A stretch of 64,000 bases of DNA from Aquabacterium sp. A7-Y (lineage in GTDB: Bacteria; Pseudomonadota; Gammaproteobacteria; Burkholderiales; Burkholderiaceae_C), in NCBI RefSeq assembly GCF_026153205.1, contig NZ_JAPFBW010000018.1, forward strand, positions 62,001 through 126,000, read 5' to 3'. Positions 8,253 to 20,433 of this stretch are shown piece by piece. Position numbers and translations under genes: made by a program. Each line of letters starts with the position of its first letter. The stretch's first letter is position 1. The notes below the pieces were generated by a model. The model ran no database searches. It was not told the DNA's origin and saw only the letters and a list, made by a program, of their open reading frames with translations.

Positions 8253-9080
8253 TCAGGCCGGCAGGGCAGCCAGGCGCTGCAGGGTCTCGTCGAGTTCGGG
8301 CACGTCGGGCACGGCAATCAGGAGGTCGGTCTCCAGCGCCGCACGCAACTCGGCGGCGCTGCTGAGCGTGCGCCTGACCGTCTCGCCGCCCAGCCGCCAG
8401 ATACTGAGCTGGTTGTTGCGCAGCGTGACCCGGCCACCGGGCGCGGCGCGGGCAGCCATCAGGCCGTGGACGAAGTGCGAATCGGGGTGGTGGCACAGGT
8501 ACCAGTTGCTCACCTCGTAGTCGACCCGCTCCTGCGGCTGCAGGTCGAAACGGTAGAGCGTCTTCCACTCGGCGCCCAGCTCGGCCTGCACCGCGTAGTG
8601 GCCCTCGCTCAGCGATGTCAGCCGGAAGCGCTCGTGCGGGGTCTCCTGCGGCAGGCCTGGGACCAGGTGCAGCACGCCGGTGAGCGTGAGGCCGCCGAAG
8701 CCGACGTCGACGATGCGGGGCCCGTCGTCCAGCTGCACGCGCAGCAGCATATGGCTGCGCGGCGTGATTGCGTCCTCAGGAAGCCCCCACAGCACCCGGG
8801 CGGCCAGCCCGCTGACCTCGAAGCCCAGCTCGCGCAGCACCTCGGCAAGCAGCAGGTTGTGCTCGTAGCAGTAGCCGCCCCGCCCGGAGCCCACCAGCTT
8901 GCGCTGCAGCGAGCCGATGTCGAGCTCCACCGGCAGGCCCAGCAGCGGATTGAGGTTCTCGAAGGGAATCGTCTGGGTGTGGCAGCCCACCAGGCCCAGC
9001 AGGGTCGCCAGGGTCGGGCTGCGCGGCCCGCTGTAGCCGATGTGCTGCAGGTAGGCGTCGAGGTCCAGCGTGTCTGCCAT
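8253..9080 (-). CDS. nat: Arylamine N-acetyltransferase
   Basis: A 275-residue NAT enzyme transferring acetyl from acetyl-CoA to arylamines or related amines. The catalytic triad is visible: Cys71 in GRGGYCYEHN, His110 in TPRSHMLLRV and Asp125 in RIVDVGFGG, matching the usual Cys69/His107/Asp122 spacing. TIPFENLNPLLG is the conserved N-terminal motif. The start ATG 9080 gives MADTLDLDAYLQHIGYSG, the usual NAT opening. It lies 16 bases beyond the stop of gshB on the same strand, so it may be cotranscribed with it. The physiological substrate is unknown. Confidence 0.93.
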   Translation of the reverse strand: MADTLDLDAYLQHIGYSGPRSPTLATLLGLVGCHTQTIPFENLNPLLGLPVELDIGSLQRKLVGSGRGGYCYEHNLLLAEVLRELGFEVSGLAARVLWGLPEDAITPRSHMLLRVQLDDGPRIVDVGFGGLTLTGVLHLVPGLPQETPHERFRLTSLSEGHYAVQAELGAEWKTLYRFDLQPQERVDYEVSNWYLCHHPDSHFVHGLMAARAAPGGRVTLRNNQLSIWRLGGETVRRTLSSAAELRAALETDLLIAVPDVPELDETLQRLAALPA

Positions 9081-9096
9081 GGTGGGAAGCCTCCGG

Positions 9097-10050
9097 TCAG
9101 CGCGGCGCGGCGGCCGCCCCTTCAAGCGCGTCGACGAAAGTGCGGGCGACGTCGAAGCCGGTCTGCTGCTGGATCTCCTGGAAGCAGGTCGGGCTGGTGA
9201 CATTGATCTCGGTCACCCGGTCGCCGATGATGTCCAGGCCGATCAGCAGCAGGCCGCGTGGCGCCAGCACGCGGCCGATCGCGGTGGCGGTGGCGCGGTC
9301 CACCGGATCCAGCGGCTGGGCCACGCCCTTGCCGCCGGCCGCCAGGTTGCCGCGCACCTCGCTGCCTTGCGGGATGCGCGCCAGCACGAAGGGCACCGGT
9401 TCGCCGCCGATGATCAGCACCCGCTTGTCGCCGGCGACGATCTCGGGGATGAAACGCTGCACCATCAGCGTGCTGGCGCCGTGGCGGTTCAAGGTTTCGA
9501 TGATGCTGCCCAGGTTGAGACCGTCCGGGCCGACCCGGAAGATGCCCATGCCCCCCATGCCGTCCAGCGGCTTGAGGATGATCTCGCCGTGCTCGGCATG
9601 GAAGCGCCGCACCTCACCGGCATCGCGCGTGACGAGGGTCGGCGTGACGTGCTCCGGGAACTCCATCACCGCGAGCTTCTCGGGGTGGTCGCGCAGCGAG
9701 CGCGGGCTGTTGAAGACACGCGCGCCTTCCCGCTCGGCCTGCTCGAGCAGGTGGGTGGCGTAGAAATACTCGCTGTCGAAGGGCGGATCCTTGCGCATCA
9801 GCACCGCGTCGACCTCGGCCAGCGCGAGCGGCCGGGCCGGCTCGGCCTGCCACCAGCGCTCGGCCTCGCCGGTCAGCGTGACGGCCTGGGCCTGGGCCGT
9901 GACCCGCCCGCCGCTGCGCCAGGAGATGTGCTGCGGTTCGCAGGTCCAGAGGCGGTGCCCGCGGGCAGCCGCCTCGCGCATCATCGCGAAGGTGGTGTCC
10001 TTGTAGATCTTGAAGTGCTCGAGCGGATCGGCAATGAAAAGCAGGTTCAT
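9097..10050 (-). CDS. gshB: Glutathione synthetase
   Basis: A 317-residue ATP-grasp enzyme that joins gamma-glutamylcysteine and glycine, the second step of glutathione synthesis. It opens MNLLFIADPLEHFKIYKDTT, typical for bacterial GshB. It carries the ATP-grasp signatures EIILKPLDGMGGMGIFRV, RFIPEIVAGDKRVLIIGGEPV and ITEINVTSPTCFQEI-like metal and glycine-site residues (VTEINVTSPTCFQEI). Its ATG overlaps the TGA of the upstream benE-type gene (ATGA), so the two are translationally coupled. gshA is 3.3 kb upstream on the same strand, with benE and kup in between. Confidence 0.95.
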   Translation of the reverse strand: MNLLFIADPLEHFKIYKDTTFAMMREAAARGHRLWTCEPQHISWRSGGRVTAQAQAVTLTGEAERWWQAEPARPLALAEVDAVLMRKDPPFDSEYFYATHLLEQAEREGARVFNSPRSLRDHPEKLAVMEFPEHVTPTLVTRDAGEVRRFHAEHGEIILKPLDGMGGMGIFRVGPDGLNLGSIIETLNRHGASTLMVQRFIPEIVAGDKRVLIIGGEPVPFVLARIPQGSEVRGNLAAGGKGVAQPLDPVDRATATAIGRVLAPRGLLLIGLDIIGDRVTEINVTSPTCFQEIQQQTGFDVARTFVDALEGAAAAPR

Positions 10051-11240
10051 CTCGGGTTGACGGTGGCGTCGGGTTGCACTGCGCGGATCCGATAGTGTTG
10101 CACCGCCAGCGCGATCGCGCCGGCCACCACGCCCCAGAAGGCCGAACCGATGCCCCAGAAGGAGACGCCGGACAGCGTGACGAGAAATGTGATAAGGGCG
10201 CTCTCGCGGTGGGGCTCGTCCTTGACGGCGGTCGCCAGCCCGGCGCCTATCGTGCCCAGCAGCGCGAAGCCGGCCACCGCCACGACCAGTTCGCGCGGAA
10301 AGGCCGCCAGCAGCCCCACCACGGCACCGCCCACCACGCCGACAGCGACATAAAAGACGCCCGCCATCACGGCCGCGGTGTAGCGCCGCGTGGGGTCTTC
10401 ATGCGCCTCGCGGCCCAGGCAGATCGCCGCGGTGATGGCGGCGAGGTTCAGCGCATAGGCACCGAAAGGCGCCAGCAGCAGCGTCACGAGGCCGGTGCCG
10501 CCGACCAGCGGCGAGACCGGCGTGTCGTAGCCGGCGGCCCGGATGGCAGCCACGCCGGGCAGGTTCTGCGAAGCCATGGTGACGACAAACAGCGGCAGCG
10601 CCACGCCGACCACGGCACCGGGCGAGAACTCGGGCGTGGTCCATACCGGCGTGGCGAGGGTCCATTGCACCTCGGACCAGTGCAGCTGCCCGAGCGCCGA
10701 GGCCACCGCCACGCCGGCCAGCAGGACCGACGGCACGGCATAGCGCGGCCACAGGCGGCGGCCCAGCAGATAGACGAGGAACATCACCAGCACCAGCATG
10801 AACTGGCTCTTGAGCGCGCCGAAGGCTTCCATGCCGAAGCGCGCCAGCACGCCGGCCAGCAGCGCCGCCGCCAGCGGCATCGGGATGCGGTTCATCACCC
10901 GTGCGAACAGCCCGGTGACGCCGCACAGGGTGATCAGTCCGGCCGAAACGATGAAGGCACCCACGGCCTCCGGCATGCCGATGCCGGCGGTGGCGAGCAC
11001 CGCCGCGCCGGGCGTGGACCAGGCCACCAGCACCGGCTGGCGGTAATGCAGCGACAGCAGGATGCTGGTGAGGCCCATGCCCAGGCCGAGCGCCCAGATC
11101 CAGGACGTGGTCACGGCCGGGGAGGCGCCCAGCGCCGCGGCGGCCTGGAACACCAGCGCCACCGAGCTGGTGAAGCCGACCAGCACGGCGACGAAACCCG
11201 CCACGACGGCGGACAGCGAGAGATCTCGGAAAAAGCGCAT
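10047..11240 (-). CDS. BenE family benzoate/H+ symporter-like transporter
   Basis: A roughly 397-residue inner-membrane protein of the BenE family with about 12 hydrophobic segments. It starts RFFRDLSLSAVVAGFVAVLVGFTSSVALVFQAA and has GVALPLFVVTMASQNLPGVAAIRAAGYDTP, a hallmark of the family. I use ATG 11240 (MRFFRD); a GTG nine bases earlier is also possible. Family members are annotated as benzoate transporters, but no aromatic-degradation genes are in the window, so the substrate is open. It overlaps gshB by four bases, an unusual partner for a glutathione gene. Confidence 0.88.
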   Translation of the reverse strand: MRFFRDLSLSAVVAGFVAVLVGFTSSVALVFQAAAALGASPAVTTSWIWALGLGMGLTSILLSLHYRQPVLVAWSTPGAAVLATAGIGMPEAVGAFIVSAGLITLCGVTGLFARVMNRIPMPLAAALLAGVLARFGMEAFGALKSQFMLVLVMFLVYLLGRRLWPRYAVPSVLLAGVAVASALGQLHWSEVQWTLATPVWTTPEFSPGAVVGVALPLFVVTMASQNLPGVAAIRAAGYDTPVSPLVGGTGLVTLLLAPFGAYALNLAAITAAICLGREAHEDPTRRYTAAVMAGVFYVAVGVVGGAVVGLLAAFPRELVVAVAGFALLGTIGAGLATAVKDEPHRESALITFLVTLSGVSFWGIGSAFWGVVAGAIALAVQHYRIRAVQPDATVNPR

Positions 11241-11380
11241 CGCAAACACCGGGACAACAGTCGGCAGCCCGCAAGCTTAGAACCTCTTCGCGAAGCCCGG
11301 GCAGCGAACACCGGGAAAGCCGGGCCGGCACCGGGTTTCCTGCGCTGGCGTGCGTCAAGCGAATGGCCCGCGACGCCGCC

Positions 11381-13270
11381 TCAGAACGGGATCTTGGTGC
11401 CCAGCTCGACGACCCGGTTGGCCGGCAGGTTCAGGAAGTCGGCCGCGGCGGCGGCATTGCGGTGCATGCCGGCGAACACCTTCTCGCGCCATGACGCCAT
11501 GCCGCTCTTGGCCGGCGAGGGGATCACGGTTTCGCGCGACAGCAGGTAGGAGGTCTCCATGTCCTCCATCTGCACGCCGCGGCCGCGCAGCAGCTTCAGC
11601 GCCTCCGGCACGTCGGGGTCGTTCTTGAAGCCGAAGTGCAGCACCACCTGCCAGCAGTCGCGCCCCAGCGGCTCGACCTCGACGCGCCGGTCGAAGCCGA
11701 TCCACGGCACCTCGTGGTGGCGCACCGTCACGAAGACATTGGTCTCGTGCAGCACCTTGTTGTGCTTGAGGTTGTGCAGCAAGGCGTTGGGCGTGATGCC
11801 CTGCTCGGCGCTCAGGTAGACCGCGGTGCCCGCGACGCGGGTGGGCGGGCTGAGGAAGACCGAGTCGAGGAAGGCCCTGAGCTCGATCGATTCGTCGCGC
11901 AGGCGGTCGCTGAGCAGCTGACGGCCCTGCTTCCAGGTCATCATCAGCACGAACATCACCACGCCGATCAGCAGGGGGAACCAGCCGCCGTCGAACACCT
12001 TGGCCGCATTGGCCGCGAAAAAGAGCGCGTCGACGACAAAAAAGAAGCCGGTCGCGGCGATACACAGCAGCCAGGGGTAGTTCCAGGCGTAGCGGATCAC
12101 GAAAAAGGTCATCGTGGTGGTGATCAGCATGTCGACCGTCACCGCGATCCCGTAGGCCGAAGCGAGCGCGCTGCTGGAGCCGAAGGCCACCACCGCGATG
12201 ACGATGCAGCCGTACAGGGTCCAGTTGACGAAGGGCACGTAGATCTGGCCCGCTTCCCGCACCGAGGTGTGCGTGACGCGCAGACGCGGCAGGTAGCCGA
12301 GCTGGACCACCTGCTTGGTGACCGAGAAGGCGGCCGAGATCAGCGCCTGCGACGCGATCACCGTGGCGCAGGTCGCCAGGACCACCAGGGGGTAGAGGGC
12401 CCACTCGGGCGCCATCTCGTAGAAGGGGTTGGTGACGTTCTCGGGGTAGGCCAGCAGCATCGCGCCCTGACCGAAGTAGTTGAGCACCAGCGCCGGCATC
12501 GCGAGCCCGAACCAGGCCAGCCGGATCGGCCGCTTGCCGAAGTGCCCCATGTCCGCATACAGGGCCTCGGCGCCGGTGACGCACAGCACGATGGCGCCCA
12601 GCGCGACGAAGGCGGTGCCGGGCTGCCGGGCGATGAAATGCAGCGCATACAGCGGGTTGAGCGCTGCCAGCACGGTGGGATTGAAAATCAGGTGGGACAG
12701 GCCGAGCAGCGCCAGCACCAGGAACCAGACCACCGTGATGGGGCCGAACAGCTTGCCGACGCTGGCGGTGCCGTGCTTCTGCACGGCGAACAGCAGGGTC
12801 AGCACCATCAGCGTGGTCGGCACGACATATTCCCCCAGCGCCGGCGCGGCGACCTTCAGGCCCTCGACCGCCGAGAGCACCGAGATCGAGGGCGTGATGA
12901 CACCGTCGCCGAAAAACACCGCGGTGCCGAAGATGCCTAGCAGCAGCAGATACCGTCTCAAAACCGGACGGTCTTTCACCGCGATCGATGCGAGCGCCAG
13001 CATCGCCACGAGCCCGCCTTCGCCGTTGTTGTCCGCACGCAGGATGAGGCTGACGTACTTGAGCGAGACGATCACGGTCAGGGTCCAGAACATCAGCGAC
13101 AGGATGCCGAGGATGTTTTCCGACGTGACGGGAATATGACCGTGGGTGAAGACCTCTTTCAGCGCGTACAGCGGGCTGGTGCCGATGTCGCCGTAGACGA
13201 CGCCGATGGCGCCGAGGGTCAGGGTCGCGAGCTTGGAACCCGAGGCGGGAGCGTGAGGGCTGGATGACAC
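11381..13270 (-). CDS. kup: Low-affinity potassium transporter Kup
   Basis: A 629-residue K+ uptake permease with about 12 hydrophobic segments followed by a cytosolic C-terminal tail. The signature [22 protein letters not shown] is at the N-terminus, and [19 protein letters not shown] follows around residue 120. The start is GTG 13270 ([19 protein letters not shown]) with no strong Shine-Dalgarno. The length is typical of the KUP/HAK/KT family. It lies between gshA and the benE-gshB pair on the same strand. Potassium and glutathione are linked through Kef channels, but no kef gene is present, so the placement may be incidental. Confidence 0.95.
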   Translation of the reverse strand: MSSSPHAPASGSKLATLTLGAIGVVYGDIGTSPLYALKEVFTHGHIPVTSENILGILSLMFWTLTVIVSLKYVSLILRADNNGEGGLVAMLALASIAVKDRPVLRRYLLLLGIFGTAVFFGDGVITPSISVLSAVEGLKVAAPALGEYVVPTTLMVLTLLFAVQKHGTASVGKLFGPITVVWFLVLALLGLSHLIFNPTVLAALNPLYALHFIARQPGTAFVALGAIVLCVTGAEALYADMGHFGKRPIRLAWFGLAMPALVLNYFGQGAMLLAYPENVTNPFYEMAPEWALYPLVVLATCATVIASQALISAAFSVTKQVVQLGYLPRLRVTHTSVREAGQIYVPFVNWTLYGCIVIAVVAFGSSSALASAYGIAVTVDMLITTTMTFFVIRYAWNYPWLLCIAATGFFFVVDALFFAANAAKVFDGGWFPLLIGVVMFVLMMTWKQGRQLLSDRLRDESIELRAFLDSVFLSPPTRVAGTAVYLSAEQGITPNALLHNLKHNKVLHETNVFVTVRHHEVPWIGFDRRVEVEPLGRDCWQVVLHFGFKNDPDVPEALKLLRGRGVQMEDMETSYLLSRETVIPSPAKSGMASWREKVFAGMHRNAAAAADFLNLPANRVVELGTKIPF

Positions 13271-13376
13271 AGCGCGTGGACGAGAGGCGGAGAAGGCGCC
13301 ATTGTGCTCCCGCCGGCGACCGGCGCCAGCCCCGCCATGTTGCAGTGCAGCAACGTGAACCGGGTGGCGCGCCGGC

Positions 13377-14672
13377 TCACTCGTAGGTTTCGGCGTCCGG
13401 GTCGGTGGCTTCGAGCTCGTAGCTGGCGGCCAGCATCGCCAGCCGCGCGATCACGCCGTACATGTAGAACCGATTGGGCGCGCTGGCGCCGGGACGGGCG
13501 CCGGCCTTGGGCAGGTGGTTGGATTCGGCGAAGGCCAGCGGCACGAAGCTGGCGCCCGGCGCATTCAGGTTCTCGTCGATGCCGCGCTCGGCATGCACGC
13601 GGTAGAAGCCGCCAACAACATAGCGGTCCAGCATGTAGACCACCGGCTCGGCGACCGCCTCGTTGATGCGTTCGTAGGTCGGCACACCTTCCTGGATGAT
13701 CACCTCGGTGACCTCCTGGCCGTCCTTGATGACCGACATCTTGTTGCGCGTCTTGCGATTCAGCTCGGCCAGGTCCTTGGCGTCGCGCACCGTCATGATG
13801 CCCATGCCGTAGGTGCCGGCGTCGGCCTTGACGATGACAAACGGCTTTTCCTGGATGCCGTATTCCTTGTACTTGCGACGGATCTTGTTCAGCAATGCAT
13901 CGGCATTGCTCTGCAGGCAATCGATGTTGGTGCCCTCGGCGAAGTTGACCTGGCCGCACTTGGCGAACATCGGGTTGATCAGCCAGGGGTCCATGCCCAG
14001 CAGCTTGGCGAACTTCTTCGCCACTTCCTCGTAGGCCTGGAAATGGTTGGACTTGCGCCGCACCGCCCAGCCGGCGTGCAGCGGCGGCAGCAGGTACTGC
14101 TCGTGCAGGTCGTCCAGCACCTCGGGCAGGCCGGCCGACAGGTCGTTGTTGAGCAGGATGGTGCAGGGGTCGAAGTCCTTCAGCCCCAGCCGGCGTTTGC
14201 TGCGCACCAGCGGCTCGACGGTCAAGGTGCTGCCGTCGGGCAGCACCAGCTGGGTGGGCTCGCTGACGGCAGGGTCGAGCGAGCCCAGCCGCACGTTCAG
14301 ACCGGCCTGGTGGAAGATCTGCATCAAGCGCTGCACATTGGTCAGGTAGAAGGTGTTGCGCGTGTGCTTCTCGGGGATCAGCAGCAGGTTTTTGGCCTCC
14401 GGACAGATCTTCTCGATCGCCGCCATCGCCGCTTGCACCGCCAACGGCAGCATGTCCTCGGTCAGGTTGTTGAAACCGCCGGGAAAGAGGTTGGTGTCGA
14501 CCGGCGCCAGCTTGAAGCCTGCGTTGCGCACGTCCACCGAGGTGTAGAAGGGCGGCGTGTGCTCCATCCACTCGAGCCGGAACCAGCGCTCGATCGCGGG
14601 CATGGACTCCAGGATGCGTTGTTCGAGTTCGTTGATCGGGCCGGTGAGCGCCGTGATGAGATGAGGGACCAT
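13377..14672 (-). CDS. gshA: Glutamate-cysteine ligase (proteobacterial GshA, PF08886 type)
   Basis: A 431-residue enzyme for the first step of glutathione synthesis, of the family described as TIGR02049/PF08886 rather than the E. coli type. Typical stretches are [74 protein letters not shown] and [17 protein letters not shown]. The start ATG 14672 gives [11 protein letters not shown]. The reading frame is open for 980 bases upstream, but that stretch is antisense-like shadow of amtB. A terminator hairpin at 14773-14794 separates it from amtB, so it needs its own promoter in the 14673-14770 region. Confidence 0.93.
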   Translation of the reverse strand: MVPHLITALTGPINELEQRILESMPAIERWFRLEWMEHTPPFYTSVDVRNAGFKLAPVDTNLFPGGFNNLTEDMLPLAVQAAMAAIEKICPEAKNLLLIPEKHTRNTFYLTNVQRLMQIFHQAGLNVRLGSLDPAVSEPTQLVLPDGSTLTVEPLVRSKRRLGLKDFDPCTILLNNDLSAGLPEVLDDLHEQYLLPPLHAGWAVRRKSNHFQAYEEVAKKFAKLLGMDPWLINPMFAKCGQVNFAEGTNIDCLQSNADALLNKIRRKYKEYGIQEKPFVIVKADAGTYGMGIMTVRDAKDLAELNRKTRNKMSVIKDGQEVTEVIIQEGVPTYERINEAVAEPVVYMLDRYVVGGFYRVHAERGIDENLNAPGASFVPLAFAESNHLPKAGARPGASAPNRFYMYGVIARLAMLAASYELEATDPDAETYE

Positions 14673-14772
14673 GCGCAGTGCCTGTCGGGCAGGTTCGGTA
14701 GAAGGTCGGGCAGACGATTCTAGGCAAATGGGGGCAGCTCCGCCGCACGCAAGCAAGGGTGGCAGAAAAATG

Positions 14773-14794
14773 AAAAAGGCCCCCGAAGGGGCCT
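14773..14794 (-). terminator. Rho-independent terminator of glnK-amtB
   Basis: On the minus strand a 7-bp AGGCCCC/GGGGCCT stem with a TTCG tetraloop (plus-strand 14777-14794) is followed by TTTTTCA. It lies 40 bases beyond the amtB stop codon. Confidence 0.85.
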
Positions 14795-14833
14795 CGTTCG
14801 CGACGCGATCCCCCGGAGGGGAACGCGGACTCA

Positions 14834-16246
14834 TCACTTGTGATACGCCGTCTCGCCATGCGAGGTGATGTCGAGGCCCTCGCGCTCGGCTTCCTCGGAG
14901 ACACGCAGGCCGATCAGCAGGTCCACCACCTTGTAGGCGACCAGCGACACGACGGCCGACCAGGCGATGGTGATCAGCACACCCTTGGTCTGCACCAACA
15001 CCTGGTGCGAGATCGAGAAGTCGGCCGCGCCGGTGCCGCCCAGGCCGGGCGCCGTGAAGACGCCGGTCAGGATGGCGCCCAGGATACCGCCCAGACCGTG
15101 CACGCCGAACACGTCCAGCGCGTCGTCGGCGCCCAGCATGCGCTTCAGGCCGTTGACGCCCCACAGGCAGATCACGCCGGCCAGCAGGCCCAGCACGATG
15201 GCGCCCATCGGACCGACGGTGCCGCAGGCCGGGGTGATCGCGACCAGGCCGGCCACCGCGCCGGAAGCGGCGCCCAGCATCGAGGCCTTGCCCTTGGCGA
15301 GCGACTCGCCGCCGATCCAGGACAGCGTCGCCGCAGCGGTCGCCAGGAGGGTGTTGATCATCGCCAGCGCGGCGCCGGAGTTGGCTTCCAGGTTGGAGCC
15401 GGCGTTGAAGCCGAACCAGCCCACCCACAGCAGTGAGGCACCCACCATGGTCAGGGTCAGCGAGTGCGGGGGCATGGCTTCCTTGCCGTAGCCGATGCGC
15501 TTGCCCACCAGGTAGGCGCCCACCAGGCCGGCCACGCCGGCGTTGATGTGCACCACCGTGCCGCCGGCGAAGTCGATCGCGCCGTCCTTGAAGAGGTAAC
15601 CCTCGGCGAACCAGACCATGTGCGCGATCGGCAGGTAGCTGAAGGTGAACCACAGCACCGAGAACAGCAGCACGGCCGAGAACTTGATGCGCTCGGCGAA
15701 GGACCCGACGATCAGGCCGCAGGTGATGGCTGCGAAGGTCGACTGGAAGGCCACGAACACCAGCTCAGGGATCTGCACGCCCTTGGTGAAGGTGTCGGCC
15801 AGCGAGTCCTTCGTGATGCCGCTGAGGAACAGCTTGTCCAGCGTGCCGATGAACTCCCCGCCGCCGCCGAAGGCCAGCGAGTAGCCGTAGACCGCCCACA
15901 GCACGACGATGAGGGCGAACACGACAAACACCTGCATCAGCACGGAGAGCATGTTTTTCGCCCGCACCAGGCCGCCATAGAACAGCGCCAGGCCGGGAAT
16001 CGTCATCAGGATGACCAGCAGCGTGGAGGAGAGCATCCACGCCACGTCGCCTTTGTCGACGGTGGAAGCGGCCGCCGGTGCGGCGGCTGCCGGTGCAGCG
16101 GCCTCGGCCGGAGCCGCGGTGGCGGCGGCCGCAGGGGCCACCTCCATGGTCGCCGCCGGGGCCGAGGCGGCGTCTTGGGCCAGGGCGAAGTCGGCCAGCC
16201 CCAGGCCGGCGGCGCACAACGCCAGAATCGCAAACAATTTCTTCAT
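14834..16246 (-). CDS. amtB: Ammonium transporter AmtB with Ala/Pro-rich N-terminal extension
   Basis: A 470-residue Amt/Mep/Rh channel for ammonium uptake in the inner membrane. A signal-like segment (MKKLFAILALCAAGLGLADFALA) is followed by an Ala/Pro-rich linker to about residue 62, then 11 membrane segments. The core shows VAWMLSSTLLVILMTIPGLALFYGGLVRAKNML, the first pore His in GGTVVHINAGVAGL and the second in FGVHGLGGILGAILTG. It is directly downstream of glnK (23-bp gap), the conserved arrangement in which GlnK plugs the channel when nitrogen is sufficient. Expression is probably driven by the sigma-54/NtrC-type promoter ahead of glnK. Confidence 0.95.
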   Translation of the reverse strand: MKKLFAILALCAAGLGLADFALAQDAASAPAATMEVAPAAAATAAPAEAAAPAAAAPAAASTVDKGDVAWMLSSTLLVILMTIPGLALFYGGLVRAKNMLSVLMQVFVVFALIVVLWAVYGYSLAFGGGGEFIGTLDKLFLSGITKDSLADTFTKGVQIPELVFVAFQSTFAAITCGLIVGSFAERIKFSAVLLFSVLWFTFSYLPIAHMVWFAEGYLFKDGAIDFAGGTVVHINAGVAGLVGAYLVGKRIGYGKEAMPPHSLTLTMVGASLLWVGWFGFNAGSNLEANSGAALAMINTLLATAAATLSWIGGESLAKGKASMLGAASGAVAGLVAITPACGTVGPMGAIVLGLLAGVICLWGVNGLKRMLGADDALDVFGVHGLGGILGAILTGVFTAPGLGGTGAADFSISHQVLVQTKGVLITIAWSAVVSLVAYKVVDLLIGLRVSEEAEREGLDITSHGETAYHK

Positions 16247-16269
16247 GGAGGTCTCACTCAGGTGCTGTT

Positions 16270-18451
<2,182 letters not shown>

Positions 18452-18518
18452 GCGCTTCGCCGCGGTCGAACGAAGCCATGGGGAGCAGCGGCACGGAAGC
18501 AGCCCCGGGGTCTTTCCT

Positions 18519-19385
18519 TCATCCTCTGGCGGCGGCGAACTGCCCTGGCGTGATCCCGTAGGCGGCACGGAAGCGCCGCGTGAGGTGGCTCTGGTCCACG
18601 AAGCCGACCGCCCCGGCCACCGAGGCCGCCGCTTCACCGGCGACCAGCAGGCGGCACGCTTCGCGCAGCCGGGCGCGCGTCAGGTAAGTGTGAGGTGGCA
18701 TGCCCAGATGGCGCGAGAACAAGCGCACCAGCGCGAAGCGACTGATGCCGCTGTCCTCGGCCAGCCGGGTCAGCGAGATGTCGCAGGCGTAGTGCTCGTC
18801 GATGAAGGTGCAGGCCCGGCGTACCCGCCGAGCGTCGCTGTCGGTGCACGGCGCCCGCACCGGGCTGCGTGTCGCATGGCGTGCCAGCAGCGCGGCGACG
18901 ATCTCCAGCAGCCAGGTTTCGCTCTCCAGCGCCTGCAGCTCTCCAGGCCGCTCCATGGCCCGATGGAAAGCCGCCAGACGCCCTGCCAGTGCCGCGTCCT
19001 GCACCACCGGCGTGCGAAACAGCGGCAGCTGGCCGGGCTGCAGCGAGTACTCGCCGTGAGCACGCACCAGCAGCTCCACACCGAGGTAGACCATGCGCGA
19101 GGTATAGGCTGCCGTGGCCGACTGCCCATCGTGCAGATCGTCGGGGTTCACCAGGATCAGCGTGCCGGCCGGGGCGACCCGCTGCCCGCCGCGGCAGTAG
19201 AAGCTCTGCACGCCGGCCTCGGTGACACCGATGGCGTAGTCGTCGTGCGTGTGACGTGCGTAGGTGTGGGTGGTGAAGGTGGCCTTGAAGAAGCTCGCGC
19301 CGGCCAGCGCACCGGCGCGCCAGAACGAGGCACTCTCACGCGGGCCCGCGTTCCCGACGGCCGGACATTGAGGCCCCCGGTTCAC
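18519..19385 (-). CDS. AraC family transcriptional regulator
   Basis: A 288-residue AraC/XylS regulator. The N-terminal cupin-like sensing domain reads HTYARHTHDDYAIGVTEAGVQSFYCRGG and GTLILVNPDDLHDG. The C-terminal double helix-turn-helix reads ISLTRLAEDSGISRFALVRLFSRHLGMPPHTYLTRARLREA and AGAVGFVDQSHLTRRFRAAYGITPGQF. No ATG is available; the best start is GTG 19385, which overlaps the TGA of azlD (GTGA). It is the last gene of an azlC-azlD-araC operon, as seen in many proteobacteria where the regulator controls the transporter pair. Confidence 0.87.
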   Translation of the reverse strand: MNRGPQCPAVGNAGPRESASFWRAGALAGASFFKATFTTHTYARHTHDDYAIGVTEAGVQSFYCRGGQRVAPAGTLILVNPDDLHDGQSATAAYTSRMVYLGVELLVRAHGEYSLQPGQLPLFRTPVVQDAALAGRLAAFHRAMERPGELQALESETWLLEIVAALLARHATRSPVRAPCTDSDARRVRRACTFIDEHYACDISLTRLAEDSGISRFALVRLFSRHLGMPPHTYLTRARLREACRLLVAGEAAASVAGAVGFVDQSHLTRRFRAAYGITPGQFAAARG

Positions 19386-19681
19386 GCCAGCCACCCCCGC
19401 GCCCACCAGGCCGAGCCGACCCCGACCGCCATGGCGGCCAGCACATTGCCGGTGCGCCACATCGTCACGGCGGTGGCCAGAGCGGCCAGCGCGTCCGCCC
19501 GCCCGCCGCTCAGGATGGCCGGCGCGACGAGAGCGGCCAGCACGCCGGCCGGGATCTGCGCCAGCCAGCGTGCGACAAAACCGGTGTTCGGCATCCGGCT
19601 GGCCAGCAGCAGGCCGCCGGCGCGGCAGGCCCAGGTGACCAGCGCCATGCCGACGATCAGCGTTGCCGTTTCGAAGTTCAT
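19382..19681 (-). CDS. azlD: AzlD-type branched-chain amino acid exporter subunit
   Basis: A 99-residue protein with about four hydrophobic segments and the AzlD/YgaH-family look: MNFETATLIVGMALVTWACR, MPNTGFVARWLAQIPAGVLAALVAPAIL and NVLAAMAVGVGSAWWARGWLA. It is the small partner of AzlC. The pair exports branched-chain amino acids or related compounds (YgaZH in E. coli exports valine). Its ATG overlaps the azlC stop and its stop overlaps the start of the AraC regulator, so all three are translationally coupled. Confidence 0.9.
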   Translation of the reverse strand: MNFETATLIVGMALVTWACRAGGLLLASRMPNTGFVARWLAQIPAGVLAALVAPAILSGGRADALAALATAVTMWRTGNVLAAMAVGVGSAWWARGWLA

Positions 19682-20433
19682 GCCGGTCTTTCCTCCTCGG
19701 GCCGGCGCACCGCGCCGGCCAGGCTGCCGAGCAAGCCGCCAATGATGATGTACCACTTGCCGGGCAGCAGTGCATGCGCCGCCAGCGCAGCCAGCGACGC
19801 GACGGTCCACGGCAGCAAGCTGCCGGGGCCCCGCCACATCGCGACCAGCAGAGCCAGGAAGGTGGCCGTGAAGGCGAAGTCCAGCGCCCAGCGCGCCGGG
19901 TCGCCCAGCAACTCCCCGGCCAGCCGACCGGTGAGGGTCGCCGTCAGCCAGGCCAGGTAGGTGAGGACTCCGCCGCCGAGCAGGAAAGCGACGCTGCCCC
20001 GCCCTTCCGACAGCTCGGCGCTGGTGAGGGCCCAGTTTTCGTCGCTGATCAGGAAGGCCTTGAGCAGCGGCCAGCGGCTGCCTTCGCGCACGAACATCGG
20101 GTGCAGGGCCGCCGTCATGAGGAAAAAACGCAGGTTGACCACCAGGGTGGCGACCAGGATGGCCAGGACCGGCGGTGACGCCCCCGAGGTCTGCCACATG
20201 TCGAGAGCGACGAACTGGGCCGAGCCGGCGAACACCAGTGCACTCATCAGGCCGGTCTGCAACAGGCTCACGCCGGCCTGCCCGGCCAGCACGCCCCAGA
20301 CCAGCCCGTAGGCCGCGACGCTGACGGCGAGCGGAAGACAGCGGCGTGCGCCGAGGTAGAACTGGGCGCGGCCATGGTCGGCCAGGGGCGGCGGAGGATG
20401 GGTACATCTCGAGCTCATCAGTCGATGATCCAT
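19678..20433 (-). CDS. azlC: AzlC-type branched-chain amino acid exporter
   Basis: About 251 residues and several hydrophobic segments of the AzlC/YgaZ family. The conserved N-terminal region reads GARRCLPLAVSVAAYGLVWGVLAGQAGVS and LVFAGSAQFVAL, and VVNLRFFLMTAALHP and LLKAFLISDENWALT follow. I chose ATG 20433 (MDHRLMSSR); ATG 20418 is equally possible and neither has a strong Shine-Dalgarno. The frame is open further upstream without family sequence. It heads the azlC-azlD-araC operon. Confidence 0.9.
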   Translation of the reverse strand: MDHRLMSSRCTHPPPPLADHGRAQFYLGARRCLPLAVSVAAYGLVWGVLAGQAGVSLLQTGLMSALVFAGSAQFVALDMWQTSGASPPVLAILVATLVVNLRFFLMTAALHPMFVREGSRWPLLKAFLISDENWALTSAELSEGRGSVAFLLGGGVLTYLAWLTATLTGRLAGELLGDPARWALDFAFTATFLALLVAMWRGPGSLLPWTVASLAALAAHALLPGKWYIIIGGLLGSLAGAVRRPEEERPA

